From the NCBI GenBank assembly GCA_964369915.1, contig CAYJGG010000003.1:1-64000 (forward strand): a DNA stretch of 64,000 nt, given 5' to 3'. Origin of the DNA: RGIG3102 sp964369915. Its GTDB lineage: Bacteria > Bacillota > Clostridia > Oscillospirales > Ruminococcaceae. Positions 54,592 to 63,482 of this stretch are shown one piece after another. Positions within the stretch are counted from its first letter, which is position 1, and each line of letters starts with the position of its first letter. Both the position numbers and the translations under genes were made by a program. The notes under the pieces are model-generated. The model worked only from the letters and a program-made list of their open reading frames with translations. It did not search any database and was not told the origin of the DNA.

Positions 54592-54852
54592 CTACATTAA
54601 TATTAAATTATACACTACATCTTCTAAATGCACAGGGTGTATAATATTTTCTTTAATAATATTATACATATTTTTTGCATCTTTTTCAATACTTGTAATT
54701 TGAAAAACTTGTGATGAATTATCATTTAATAAATCTGTGATTTTTATTCCGTACATCGTTTTTTCTAAAGCATTATGCGTAAATAACGTAAACACAAACC
54801 TATCCTCTATTTTACTAGAAGATACAATAGAATTTAAAATTTTATTTTTCAT
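54592..54852 (-). CDS. Small DUF6514-like protein
   Basis: An 86-residue soluble protein that I recognise only by resemblance: the YGIKI core near 34-38 and the C-terminal ENIIHPVHLEDVVYNLIL match the DUF6514 pattern, in which YGI is followed by an SPIHL-type C-terminal motif. No function is known to me. There is no good ribosome-binding site within 10 bases of the ATG and no alternative start in frame, so it may be weakly translated. It is the first gene of the unit with nrdR, behind an operator-like palindrome. Confidence 0.65.
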   Translation of the reverse strand: MKNKILNSIVSSSKIEDRFVFTLFTHNALEKTMYGIKITDLLNDNSSQVFQITSIEKDAKNMYNIIKENIIHPVHLEDVVYNLILM

Positions 54853-54897
54853 ATAATTTGCACTATCATCTCTAATAAGATTTAATTAAAAATACGT

Positions 54898-54913
54898 AGA
54901 TAAAGATTTATCT
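54898..54913 (-). repeat. Short dyad in the leader of the DUF6514-nrdR unit
   Basis: AGATAAA (54898-54904) and TTTATCT (54907-54913) form a 7-base inverted repeat with a 2-base gap, about 46 bases upstream of the small gene's ATG and downstream of its predicted promoter. In this AT-rich region it could be chance. Confidence 0.35.
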
Positions 54914-54954
54914 TTTAGAGAATCACCTTTCAAAGTTTTTACAACAACACACTT

Positions 54955-54972
54955 TTGTAAAACATTTTACAA
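54955..54972. promoter_or_regulatory. Rex-like palindromic operator overlapping the nrdR-operon promoter
   Basis: TTGTAAAACATTTTACAA is an 18-base palindrome with 8-base arms and a 2-base centre. It differs from the clostridial Rex consensus TTGTTAANNNNTTAACAA only at position 5 and its mirror. It covers the -10 element of the promoter at 54991-54964, the position expected of a repressor site. The identity of the regulator is inference. Confidence 0.5.
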
Positions 54973-54991
54973 ATTATTCATAAATTAACAA
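54964..54991 (-). promoter_or_regulatory. Candidate promoter of the DUF6514-nrdR unit
   Basis: On the minus strand TTGTTA (54991-54986), a 16-base spacer, then TAAAAT (54969-54964). Predicted start is near 54957, giving a leader of about 105 bases. The -10 box lies inside the palindrome at 54955-54972. Confidence 0.55.
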
Positions 54992-55019
54992 GTTTTATTA
55001 TATCCTTAAATCAAAAAAA

Positions 55020-55047
55020 TGTAAAGTATAAAACTTTTGAATTTACA
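55020..55047 (-). terminator. Candidate terminator after the sugar isomerase
   Basis: TGTAAA (55020-55025) pairs with TTTACA (55042-55047), with further A/T pairing in the loop region; on the minus strand seven T follow. It begins about 16 bases after the gene's stop and would end the cdsA-to-isomerase transcript. The stem is weak and AT-rich. Confidence 0.5.
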
Positions 55048-55062
55048 ATTTTCGACAAAACA

Positions 55063-55845
55063 TTATTTAAAACGCAGAAATTCTAAAGATTTTTTTAGTG
55101 AATTTATATCATCGTATCTATCTTCATACACTTCAATAAGCATAACTTTTGCAGTGGTATTATTTTTAACGTACTCTGCAAATTTTCTAAAATCAAAATC
55201 TCCAACTCCAGGAAGCAAACTATCTTGACTCTCTGTAAAATCAGAAATATGAACATGAGAAAGTCTATTTTTCATAACGTTTAGAATAGAATATATATCT
55301 TCTTTTGCTCTAACTGCTTGTTTTATATCAAAAGTGAAAAGCAAATTATCTCTAGTATTATTATAAATAAATTCAAGGTTTTCTTTTGAATGTGAAACAT
55401 ATTTATTAACGTTTTCTTGAGATATATAAACCCCATATTCACATGCTTTATCTGCTAAAATATTCATTATTTGAGCGTATCTCTCTAAAGATATGTGAGT
55501 ATGGTCTAAAAAGCTACCATGAAACACTACATATTTTGCTCCTAAAATATTGCAAGCTCTAAAATATCTTTCATAAAATTTTATTGAATCTTCAAGTTTT
55601 GCAACATAATTAAATTTTGAAAAAAACAAAAAACCTTCAATTGCAGATGTAAATGGATGAATTGCAACAATCTCAACCCCGCCTTCATCTGCTATTTTTT
55701 TAAGTTCTAATAAATATTCTTTTGAAAGTTCGCTATCGGCATTTATAAATATTTCAGCGTATTTTACACCTATTTTTGTAAGATTTATTAATGCTTCTTT
55801 TGGAGTTTTTGGAAAAAAGCAACCTGTAGAAATTCCATATTTCAT
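55063..55845 (-). CDS. Sugar phosphate isomerase/epimerase, xylose-isomerase-like TIM barrel
   Basis: A 260-residue TIM-barrel protein of the AP endonuclease 2/xylose isomerase-like superfamily. Metal-site residues are spread in the usual places: IAIHPFTSAIEG near 59, YVVFHGSF near 103-110, ISQENVNKY near 140, FTFDIKQAVRAKEDIY near 172 and HVHISDFT near 196. Substrate unknown. It ends the polC unit, 30 bases downstream of polC; a metabolic gene there is unexpected, and cotranscription does not prove a common function. Confidence 0.83.
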   Translation of the reverse strand: MKYGISTGCFFPKTPKEALINLTKIGVKYAEIFINADSELSKEYLLELKKIADEGGVEIVAIHPFTSAIEGFLFFSKFNYVAKLEDSIKFYERYFRACNILGAKYVVFHGSFLDHTHISLERYAQIMNILADKACEYGVYISQENVNKYVSHSKENLEFIYNNTRDNLLFTFDIKQAVRAKEDIYSILNVMKNRLSHVHISDFTESQDSLLPGVGDFDFRKFAEYVKNNTTAKVMLIEVYEDRYDDINSLKKSLEFLRFK

Positions 55846-55875
55846 TTATAATTTCACCTTTAATTTTAATAATTT

Positions 55876-58800
55876 TTATCCAAATAATGATACTTGATTG
55901 CTTTTTGGCAGGTGATTTAATGCACCTGCATTATTTAAAGCTTCGATAACAGCACTAGAAACACCACTTTGAGATTGTAAATCTTCAATAGAAATAAATG
56001 ATTTTTCTCCTTTGCAAGTTTCTTCTAAAGAAATTGCAGCACTCTCACCTACTCCTTTTAAAGATGAATATGGAAGACGTATTTTACCATCTTCTATATT
56101 ATATTTTTTAGCACTACTTTTCCCAAGTTCTATTGGTAAAAACTCTAAATTCCTTGATAACATCTCGCAAACCATTTGAAGAGATGTTCTAAGTTCTTCA
56201 TCTTTTGCAACTTTTTCGATTTTCAATCTTTCTGTTACATCTTTTAAACTTTTTATCGCAACAGCTTTTCCTTTAATTGCAGATTGATAATCAATAGCTT
56301 CTCCCCTAACTGTAAAATAAGTTGCATAAAAAGCAATTGGATAATATTTTTTAAACCACATTAATCTAACAGCTGCCATTAAATAAGCAACAGCGTGAGC
56401 TTTTGGGAACATATATTTAATTTTTTTACAGCTTTCTATATACCAATCTTCAACTCCATTATCACGAAGCATTTTTTCAGTATCTTGGGTAAAATCTTTT
56501 GCAGCTTTGCCTTTTCTTGTAACTTCCATTATTCTAAAGGCTTCAGCTTTATCTACTCCCTTTTTAATTAAAGTAATCATAATGCTATCACGAGTTCCAA
56601 TAACATCAGTGATAGTGCATATATTATTTTTAATTAAATCTTGAGCATTTCCATTCCACACGTCGGTACCGTGAGAAAGTCCTGAAATTTGAATTAAATC
56701 GGCAAAACTCTTTGGTGATGCTTCAACTAACATTTGGCGAACAAAGTCTGTTCCAAGTTCTGGAATACCAAATGTAGCTGTTTTGCTTTTTATATCATCA
56801 GGATTAACTCCTATTGGCTCAGTGCTTGTAAGCATTTTATAAACTTCTTTATCGTTCATAGGAACATCCGCCATTTTAACGCCTGTTAAATCTTCTAAAT
56901 GCTTATACATAGTAGGCACATCGTGTCCTAGTATATCAAGTTTTAATAAAGTATCGTGAAGATATTTAAACTCAAAATGAGTAGTTATAACACCTTTTTC
57001 TTTACTATCGGCTGGATGCTGAATTGGACAAAAATCAAAAATATCATTTTCACTTGGAACAACAACCATCCCCCCTGGATGTTGACCTGTTGTTTTTTTA
57101 ACTCCAGAACAACCGATAGTTAGCCTTGTTTCTTCTGCTTTGTTAACTACTATTTCTCTTTCATCAAGATATTTTTTTACATAACCATAGGCTGTTTTAT
57201 CTTGCAGCGCAGACATTGTTCCAGCTTTAAAAACATATTCTTGTCCAAATAATTCTTCTGTATATTTATGTGCAAAAGCTTGGTATTCGCCTGAAAAATT
57301 TAAATCTATATCTGGCTCTTTATCTCCGTTAAAACCTAGGAACGTTTCAAAAGGAATATCATTTCCATCACCTATTAATTTACTAGAACAAACAGGACAA
57401 TTTTTATCTGGTAAATCAAAACCTGAGGTTATTTCACTAGGTATATCAAAATCACTATACTTACACTCTTTGCAAACATAGTGTGCAGGAAGTGGGTTAA
57501 CTTCTGAAATACTAGCAAAAAAAGCAAGTGCAGATGAGCCAACTGAGCCCCTTGAGCCAACTAAATATCCGTTTTCTTCACTATTTTGAACTAGTTTTTT
57601 TGCTATAACATACAAAACAGCATAGCCATGCTCTATAACACTAGTTAATTCTCTTTCAATTCTATCAACTATTAATTCTGGTGGATTTTCACCATAAATT
57701 GAATGAAGTTTATCATATGTTGATGTTCTTAATTCTTCTTCAGCGCCATCTAATTTTGGCGGGAAAGTGCCTTTTGGAATTGCACGAATTCCTGGTTCTA
57801 TCATATCTGCTATTAAATTAGTGTTAGTTATAACAACTTCTTCTGCCTTTTCTTTTCCAAGATATGTAAACTCTTTAAGCATTTCATCAGTTGTTCTAAA
57901 ATATAACGGTGCTTGATTATCTGCATCTTTAAAGCCTTTCCCAGCCATTAAAATTGCCCTATAAATTGAATCTTGCATAGTTAAAAAATGAACATCACCT
58001 GTTGCAACAACTGGAATATTTAATTCTTCGCCTAAATCCACTATTGTTCTATTATACTCTTTTAGAGTTTCAATAGATTCAGCTTTACCTTCTCTTACCA
58101 TATATTCATTATTTAAAAGGGGTTGAATTTCTAAAAAGTCGTAAAATGATGCTATTTCAAGTAGTTCATCTTTTGATTTGCCATCAACAATTGCACGAAA
58201 TAAATCCCCAGCTTCACAAGCCGAGCCTAAAATAAGTCCATCTCTATGCTTTATTATTTCACTTTTTGGCATTCTTGGAGTGCCTAAAAAATAATTAAGA
58301 TGCCCGTATGATATTAATTTATATAAATTTTTAACTCCTGCTTGAGTTTTTGCTAGTAAAATTATATGATTACTTCTTCTTGGTAGAGTTTCCGTGCTAC
58401 TTAAAGAATGATTAATATCTTCAATATTAAAAATTTCTTTTTCATGTAGCTCTTCTATTAGTTTATTTAAAATTTGAGCTAGAATTTTAGCGTCGTCAGT
58501 TGCCCTGTGATGATTAAATCCGCCTAATTTATAATAATCTGCCACATTATTTAATTTATGGCTTTTAATTTTAGTTAAAAGGTTTCTCGCTAAAGGAAGA
58601 GTATCTAAGGCTGAGTAATTAAATCTTTCATTAACTCTCTCACCAACAACTTTAATAAAATTAATATCAAAACTAAAAGCATTATGTGCCACAAGTATTC
58701 TATTATCTATAAACTTTTTAAAACTTGCTATTGCCTCTTTTTGACTTGGTGCTCCTACAAGCATATCATCAGTTATTCCAGTTAGCTCTATTATTTTAGC

Positions 58801-60165
58801 TGTAAGAGGTTTTTTAGGATCAACAAAAGAATGAAATTCATCTACGATTTCACCATTTTTTAAAACAACTGCACCTATCTCGGTTATTTCTTCTAATTTT
58901 GGATTTAATCCTGTTGTTTCAATATCAAAAACAACATATTCAATATCTTTTAAAGCTCCTTTTTTATCGCCTTTATAAACATTAACTATATTATCTACTA
59001 AATATCCTTCACATCCATAAATAACTTTAAAATCAGGATCATTTTTTTGAATTCTATCTGCTTCAATCATTGCTTGTGGAAAGGCTTGAGCTACTCCATG
59101 GTCTGTTATTGCAACAGCCCTATGCCCTAATTCATATGCATATTTAACGGCTTCATCTGCCCCTATTAATGCATCCATAGCCGATAACTTAGTATGTAAA
59201 TGAAGTTCTATTCTTTTTTTTACTGCCGTGTCTTTTTTAGTTTCTAATTCAAAAGATAAAATATCATCTGGCATTATGACATAATCTCTTTCGTATTTAT
59301 CCATTTGAACATTACCACGAATAGCAAAATGCATTCCTGGCTTTATATTTTCCCATTTTTCTAAATTTTTATCATTAGGATCAAATATTAATTTTGCATT
59401 AATTGAATTTGTTCCATCACTTAAAGAATATATATATATCTTTCTAAAATTACCTTGTAAATTACAAGCAAAAACCTTACCCCAGATAAGAGATTTCCCA
59501 GTTTCTTCTAAGGCTAATTTTATGCTAATTGGTTTTTTTGCATCAAAATATTTACCTAATAAAACCTTTGTAGAACCAGGTTTAATATTAAGCCCTGGTA
59601 TTTCAACATCTTTTGTTTTTGGTCTATTATCAATTTGAAAGGATGGAATTGGCACAGGCATTTTAAAACTCGGCTCATCTTTTATTTCATATCCTTCAAT
59701 TTCAAATAAATTAATAGTTATCATTTCGCCACATAAAAGCGAAATATATTCACTTAAAGAATTTGAGAATTTATTTTCTTTTAAAAACGTGTAGCCTCTG
59801 CCAACGTGAATATCAATATTTTTATCATAAACATCAATTTGTGCATCTTTAAAAAACTGAGTTGGTATATAAGAAACAGACTCGCAGTATAAATTTAATA
59901 AGCTATCAAAATCTTTTTTTGCAAATGATGAAAATTCGAATTTATTGATTATTTCAATTGAAAAATCTATATATTTATCGCTTAGAAAATTTGCAAAATG
60001 GCATAAAGCCCCATAACTAATCAGCTGTTTTGATTTTATAACTGCTGATAGCTTGGAGCTTTTTCTATGTACATCAATTTTTTCTAAAAATGCGTCCATA
60101 AATTCATGAACATAAGCATTTCCATTATTATATTCATTATAAATTGTTAAAATTAAATTAGTCAC
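55876..60165 (-). CDS. polC: DNA polymerase III PolC-type alpha subunit, GTG start
   Basis: Main replicative polymerase of low-GC Gram-positives. The 1429-residue protein shows the N-terminal domain, an OB-fold near 210-310, a PHP domain split around the exonuclease (HLHTKLSAMDALIGADEA, ITDHGVAQAFP), a DnaQ-like 3'-5' exonuclease with VFDIETTGLNPKLEE near 416, a zinc site (CKECKYSD and CPVCSSK), and the catalytic PDIDLNFSGEYQ. The start is GTG, overlapping the ispG stop by 8 bases (GTGACTAA), with GAGGAA upstream. DnaE is also encoded in this window. Confidence 0.97.
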   Translation of the reverse strand: MTNLILTIYNEYNNGNAYVHEFMDAFLEKIDVHRKSSKLSAVIKSKQLISYGALCHFANFLSDKYIDFSIEIINKFEFSSFAKKDFDSLLNLYCESVSYIPTQFFKDAQIDVYDKNIDIHVGRGYTFLKENKFSNSLSEYISLLCGEMITINLFEIEGYEIKDEPSFKMPVPIPSFQIDNRPKTKDVEIPGLNIKPGSTKVLLGKYFDAKKPISIKLALEETGKSLIWGKVFACNLQGNFRKIYIYSLSDGTNSINAKLIFDPNDKNLEKWENIKPGMHFAIRGNVQMDKYERDYVIMPDDILSFELETKKDTAVKKRIELHLHTKLSAMDALIGADEAVKYAYELGHRAVAITDHGVAQAFPQAMIEADRIQKNDPDFKVIYGCEGYLVDNIVNVYKGDKKGALKDIEYVVFDIETTGLNPKLEEITEIGAVVLKNGEIVDEFHSFVDPKKPLTAKIIELTGITDDMLVGAPSQKEAIASFKKFIDNRILVAHNAFSFDINFIKVVGERVNERFNYSALDTLPLARNLLTKIKSHKLNNVADYYKLGGFNHHRATDDAKILAQILNKLIEELHEKEIFNIEDINHSLSSTETLPRRSNHIILLAKTQAGVKNLYKLISYGHLNYFLGTPRMPKSEIIKHRDGLILGSACEAGDLFRAIVDGKSKDELLEIASFYDFLEIQPLLNNEYMVREGKAESIETLKEYNRTIVDLGEELNIPVVATGDVHFLTMQDSIYRAILMAGKGFKDADNQAPLYFRTTDEMLKEFTYLGKEKAEEVVITNTNLIADMIEPGIRAIPKGTFPPKLDGAEEELRTSTYDKLHSIYGENPPELIVDRIERELTSVIEHGYAVLYVIAKKLVQNSEENGYLVGSRGSVGSSALAFFASISEVNPLPAHYVCKECKYSDFDIPSEITSGFDLPDKNCPVCSSKLIGDGNDIPFETFLGFNGDKEPDIDLNFSGEYQAFAHKYTEELFGQEYVFKAGTMSALQDKTAYGYVKKYLDEREIVVNKAEETRLTIGCSGVKKTTGQHPGGMVVVPSENDIFDFCPIQHPADSKEKGVITTHFEFKYLHDTLLKLDILGHDVPTMYKHLEDLTGVKMADVPMNDKEVYKMLTSTEPIGVNPDDIKSKTATFGIPELGTDFVRQMLVEASPKSFADLIQISGLSHGTDVWNGNAQDLIKNNICTITDVIGTRDSIMITLIKKGVDKAEAFRIMEVTRKGKAAKDFTQDTEKMLRDNGVEDWYIESCKKIKYMFPKAHAVAYLMAAVRLMWFKKYYPIAFYATYFTVRGEAIDYQSAIKGKAVAIKSLKDVTERLKIEKVAKDEELRTSLQMVCEMLSRNLEFLPIELGKSSAKKYNIEDGKIRLPYSSLKGVGESAAISLEETCKGEKSFISIEDLQSQSGVSSAVIEALNNAGALNHLPKSNQVSLFG

Positions 60166-61219
60166 TGTTTTCCTCTAAATAGTTTTTAATATCTTGTATA
60201 AATTCTTCTATATAATCGCCTTGTAAAGTTTTTATTCTTTCGCCTTTTTTAAACATAACTGCATTATCAATTCCGCAAGCAATACCAATATCGGCTTCTT
60301 TTGCTTCTCCTGGCCCATTAACAGCACAACCCATAACAGCTATTTTTATATTTTTATCTATTCCTTTTAAGCTTTCTTCAACTTTTGAAGCTAAAAAAGC
60401 TATATCTTGATTTGTTCTTCCGCATGTTGGACACGATATAATTTCAGGTCCATTAACTTTCACTCCGCTCGCTCTTAAAATATCAAATCCAGCAGAGATT
60501 TCTTTAATTGGCTCGTCCGTTAAACTAACTCTTATTGTATCGCCTATTCCTTCTCTTATTAAAGAGCCAATACCAATAGCAGATTTAATTAAACCCATTC
60601 TATAAGTGCCGGCTTCAGTAACGCCTAAATGAAGTGGATAATCGCACATAGACGATAAGAGAGTGTATGCTTTAATCATGGTATCAACATTTGAAGATTT
60701 AATTGAAACTACTATATTATAAAATTCAAATTTTTCTAATAATTTAATGTGATACATGGCACTTTCACATAAAGCTTCTGGCGTTGGCGAACCATGTTTT
60801 TTTAAAATTTCTTTTTCAAGACTGCCCGCATTTACACCAATTCTAATTGGAATATTTCTTTCTTTACAAGCCTCAACAACAGCCTTTACTTTTTCATCGT
60901 TTCCAATATTACCAGGGTTAATCCTAACTTTATCTACACCTGCATTTATACAAGCTAAAGCAATTCTATAATCAAAATGTATATCAGCAACAATAGGAAT
61001 ATTTATATTTTCTTTTAAAGCAGTTATAAGCTGAACATCTTTTAAAGAAGGCACACTAACTCTTACAATTTGGCAGCCTTCTTTTTCTAAATTTTTAGCC
61101 TGCACTACATTACCTAAAATATCATCTGATTTAACATTTAGCATACTTTGAACTAAAATAGGATTTTCACCGCCTATTTTTATATTACCTATTCTAATTT
61201 CTTTTTTTAATTTTCTCAT
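60158..61219 (-). CDS. ispG: 4-Hydroxy-3-methylbut-2-enyl diphosphate synthase (IspG/GcpE)
   Basis: Iron-sulfur enzyme making HMBPP in the MEP pathway. The 353-residue protein has the N-terminal TIM barrel with VQSMLNVKSDD near 24, the C-terminal 4Fe-4S cysteines in ISCPTCGRTNQD near 261 and in MGCAVNGPGEAKEADIGIA near 298. Short bacterial form without an inserted domain. It lies between rseP and polC, as in many clostridia, and with dxs, dxr and ispA means four isoprenoid genes are in this window. Confidence 0.97.
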   Translation of the reverse strand: MRKLKKEIRIGNIKIGGENPILVQSMLNVKSDDILGNVVQAKNLEKEGCQIVRVSVPSLKDVQLITALKENINIPIVADIHFDYRIALACINAGVDKVRINPGNIGNDEKVKAVVEACKERNIPIRIGVNAGSLEKEILKKHGSPTPEALCESAMYHIKLLEKFEFYNIVVSIKSSNVDTMIKAYTLLSSMCDYPLHLGVTEAGTYRMGLIKSAIGIGSLIREGIGDTIRVSLTDEPIKEISAGFDILRASGVKVNGPEIISCPTCGRTNQDIAFLASKVEESLKGIDKNIKIAVMGCAVNGPGEAKEADIGIACGIDNAVMFKKGERIKTLQGDYIEEFIQDIKNYLEENSD

Positions 61220-61267
61220 ACAAATGCTCCTTTGAATATTTACTAAAAGGAAATTGCGTCATTTTAA

Positions 61268-62293
61268 TTATCCAAAAATTCTTGACACATCACTAAAAGT
61301 TACAAACAACATAAACGACATTAATAGTATAAATCCTGCTGCATTAACAAATATTTCATATTTTTGTGGCACTGGTTTTCCTCTAATTAATTCGATGAGT
61401 AAAAATACTAATCTTCCCCCGTCTAAAGCAGGAAAAGGAATTAGATTAAATACTCCTAAATTTATTGTTATCATAGCTAGTATGACTAAAACACTATACC
61501 AGCCATAGCTTACTGCATCACTAATAGTTGAAACTATTCCAACAGGTCCTGAAATTTGATTTACTTCAACATTTCCTGTAACTAAATCAATAAAACTTAA
61601 AAATACCATTCTAGTTATACTAATCGTCCAATTAAAAGATTCTTCTAAAACAGTGAATACCGTTTTTTCTATTGGTAAAACTGTAAAATCAATTACCATT
61701 TGCATATATCCGCTATCGTCTGTATAGGTATCAAATTTTATATCAATATCTTGTTTTTCACCATCTCTTAAAACAGTGAACACTGCTTCTCCATTTTGAG
61801 TTCTTGCAAATTCATAGAAAATATCATTTACAACATAGCACTTTCTTCCATTAACAGCAACAATTTCATCGCCCACCATTAATCCAGATTCTTGCGTAGC
61901 TGAATTTTCATAAAAACTTGAAATTGTTTTGCTTGTTATTAAATCTTCACCATTAACTAAAATTGTTAAAACAAAAAATCCTAAAACTAAATTCATAAAA
62001 GCACCAGCTGCTAAAACTATTATTCTATTCAAAATAGGCGCTTTATTAAATGATCTTTCATTATCACTTTCTTCGTCTTCGCCTTCCATAGCAACAAATC
62101 CGCCCATTGGAAATAAACGAATAGAATACGCTGTTTCACCTTTTGTGATTGAAAATAGTTTTGGTCCCATACCAATGCTAAATTCATTAACTTTTATCCC
62201 ACTTTTTTTAGCCGCTATAAAATGCCCAAGTTCATGAACAAATATAACTATCCCAAAAATAAATAGCGCAACTATAATACCAAAAATCCCCAT
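61268..62293 (-). CDS. rseP: Site-2 metalloprotease RseP/RasP
   Basis: Intramembrane zinc protease that cleaves anti-sigma factors and signal peptide remnants. The 341-residue protein has HELGH at 20-24 in the first helix, a PDZ domain near 100-190 (GDEIVAVNGRKCYVV), and the second metal ligand in FPALDGGRLVF near 290, with four predicted membrane helices. It lies between dxr and ispG, with an intercistronic hairpin before it. Confidence 0.96.
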   Translation of the reverse strand: MGIFGIIVALFIFGIVIFVHELGHFIAAKKSGIKVNEFSIGMGPKLFSITKGETAYSIRLFPMGGFVAMEGEDEESDNERSFNKAPILNRIIVLAAGAFMNLVLGFFVLTILVNGEDLITSKTISSFYENSATQESGLMVGDEIVAVNGRKCYVVNDIFYEFARTQNGEAVFTVLRDGEKQDIDIKFDTYTDDSGYMQMVIDFTVLPIEKTVFTVLEESFNWTISITRMVFLSFIDLVTGNVEVNQISGPVGIVSTISDAVSYGWYSVLVILAMITINLGVFNLIPFPALDGGRLVFLLIELIRGKPVPQKYEIFVNAAGFILLMSFMLFVTFSDVSRIFG

Positions 62294-62312
62294 TAATTAT
62301 TTTTCCTTTCAT

Positions 62313-62332
62313 GATAAATCTCTTGATTTATC
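62313..62332 (-). other. Intercistronic hairpin between dxr and rseP
   Basis: GATAAATC (62313-62320) pairs perfectly with GATTTATC (62325-62332) around TCTT, starting right after the dxr stop and ending about 13 bases before the rseP ribosome-binding site. No T-tract follows, so it is not a terminator; it could affect RNA cleavage or rseP translation. Confidence 0.4.
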
Positions 62333-62333
62333 G

Positions 62334-63482
62334 CTATAAAATTTGCATATCAACAAATTCTCTAGCTTTTTTATCTATCTCAAATACTTCTTCTAATGTA
62401 TATTCTTCACTTAAATTAAAATGCTCAATACTTTTATAAACAATCTTTCCAATATCAGCAAATTTTATTTTATCATTTAAAAATAATTCAACTGCTCTTT
62501 CATTTGCACCATTAACTAAACAAGGATACAATCCACCTTTATTAATAGCTTCAATGGCAGCTTTTAGACATAAAAAAGTGTCTGTATCAGCTTTATGGAA
62601 TGTTAAATCACCCATACTAAAAAAATCTAATTGCTTGGCATTGCTTTCATATCTATTAGGATATGTTATCGCATATTGAATTGGAATTTGCATATCAGGA
62701 GTTCCCATTTGCGCAATTATACTATTATCAGAAAATTCAACAGCCGAATGAATAATACTTTGCCTGTGAACAACTATATCGATATCTTTTTCTTTCATAT
62801 CAAAAAGCCAAGCCGCTTCGATTAATTCTAAGCCTTTATTCATTAAAGTTGCAGAATCTATTGTTATCTTACTTCCCATTTCCCAGTTTGGGTGCTTTAA
62901 TGCCTGCTTTTTAGTAACATCTAATAGCATTTCACTCGTGTATCCAAAGAAAGGTCCACCAGAGGCTGTTAAAATTATTCTTTTTAAGCTTTTTGCAGAA
63001 TGTTTATCTTGCATACATTGAAAAATCGCCGAATGTTCGCTGTCGACTGGAAGTAGTTTTACGCCATTTTTTTTAGCAGCATCCATAACTAATTTACCAC
63101 CAGTTACAAGGCTCTCTTTATTTGCAAGCGCAACATCTTTTTTTGTGTTTAAGGCTGTTAAAGTTGCCCTTAGTCCGGCAATTCCAACAACGGCATTTAA
63201 TACTAAAGCATCGCTTTCAATGCTAGCTAATTTTTCAAGCCCGTCTTTTCCTATATAAACTTTTGCTTTACAATTATTATTTTGTGCTAAAAATTCATTC
63301 GCAGACACTTCATCAGTTATGCAAATGAATTTAGGTGAAAACTCTTTAACTTGTTCACTTAAGAGTTTTATATTTTTATTAGCCGAAAGAGCTAAAACAT
63401 TTATATTATGTTTTTTACAAACTTCTAAACTTTGAGTTCCTATTGAACCTGTACTGCCTAGAATAATAATATTTTTATACAT
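62334..63482 (-). CDS. dxr: 1-Deoxy-D-xylulose-5-phosphate reductoisomerase
   Basis: Second MEP enzyme: NADPH-dependent rearrangement of DXP to MEP. About 382 residues with the N-terminal NADPH loop GSTGSIGTQSLEV near 8, ALANKESLVTGG near 117, the catalytic LPVDSEHSAIFQ near 140, and the metal-site WEMGSKITIDSATLMNKGLE near 210. I set the start at 63482 (MYKNIIILG), since GGGGGAATATTTA precedes this ATG and the more upstream in-frame ATG lies inside cdsA. The ATG overlaps the cdsA stop by 8 bases (ATGTATAA). Confidence 0.96.
   Translation of the reverse strand: MYKNIIILGSTGSIGTQSLEVCKKHNINVLALSANKNIKLLSEQVKEFSPKFICITDEVSANEFLAQNNNCKAKVYIGKDGLEKLASIESDALVLNAVVGIAGLRATLTALNTKKDVALANKESLVTGGKLVMDAAKKNGVKLLPVDSEHSAIFQCMQDKHSAKSLKRIILTASGGPFFGYTSEMLLDVTKKQALKHPNWEMGSKITIDSATLMNKGLELIEAAWLFDMKEKDIDIVVHRQSIIHSAVEFSDNSIIAQMGTPDMQIPIQYAITYPNRYESNAKQLDFFSMGDLTFHKADTDTFLCLKAAIEAINKGGLYPCLVNGANERAVELFLNDKIKFADIGKIVYKSIEHFNLSEEYTLEEVFEIDKKAREFVDMQIL

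Noticed and set aside
54955..54972. The palindrome read as an NrdR box
   Set aside because: The NrdR box consensus (ACACWATATATWGTGT type) has a different core and normally occurs as two copies upstream of nrd genes; the match is much better to a Rex-type site.
40508..60165. dnaE and polC as possible duplicates or a horizontally acquired replicase
   Set aside because: They are different families, both normally present in low-GC Gram-positives, and each sits in its usual neighbourhood.
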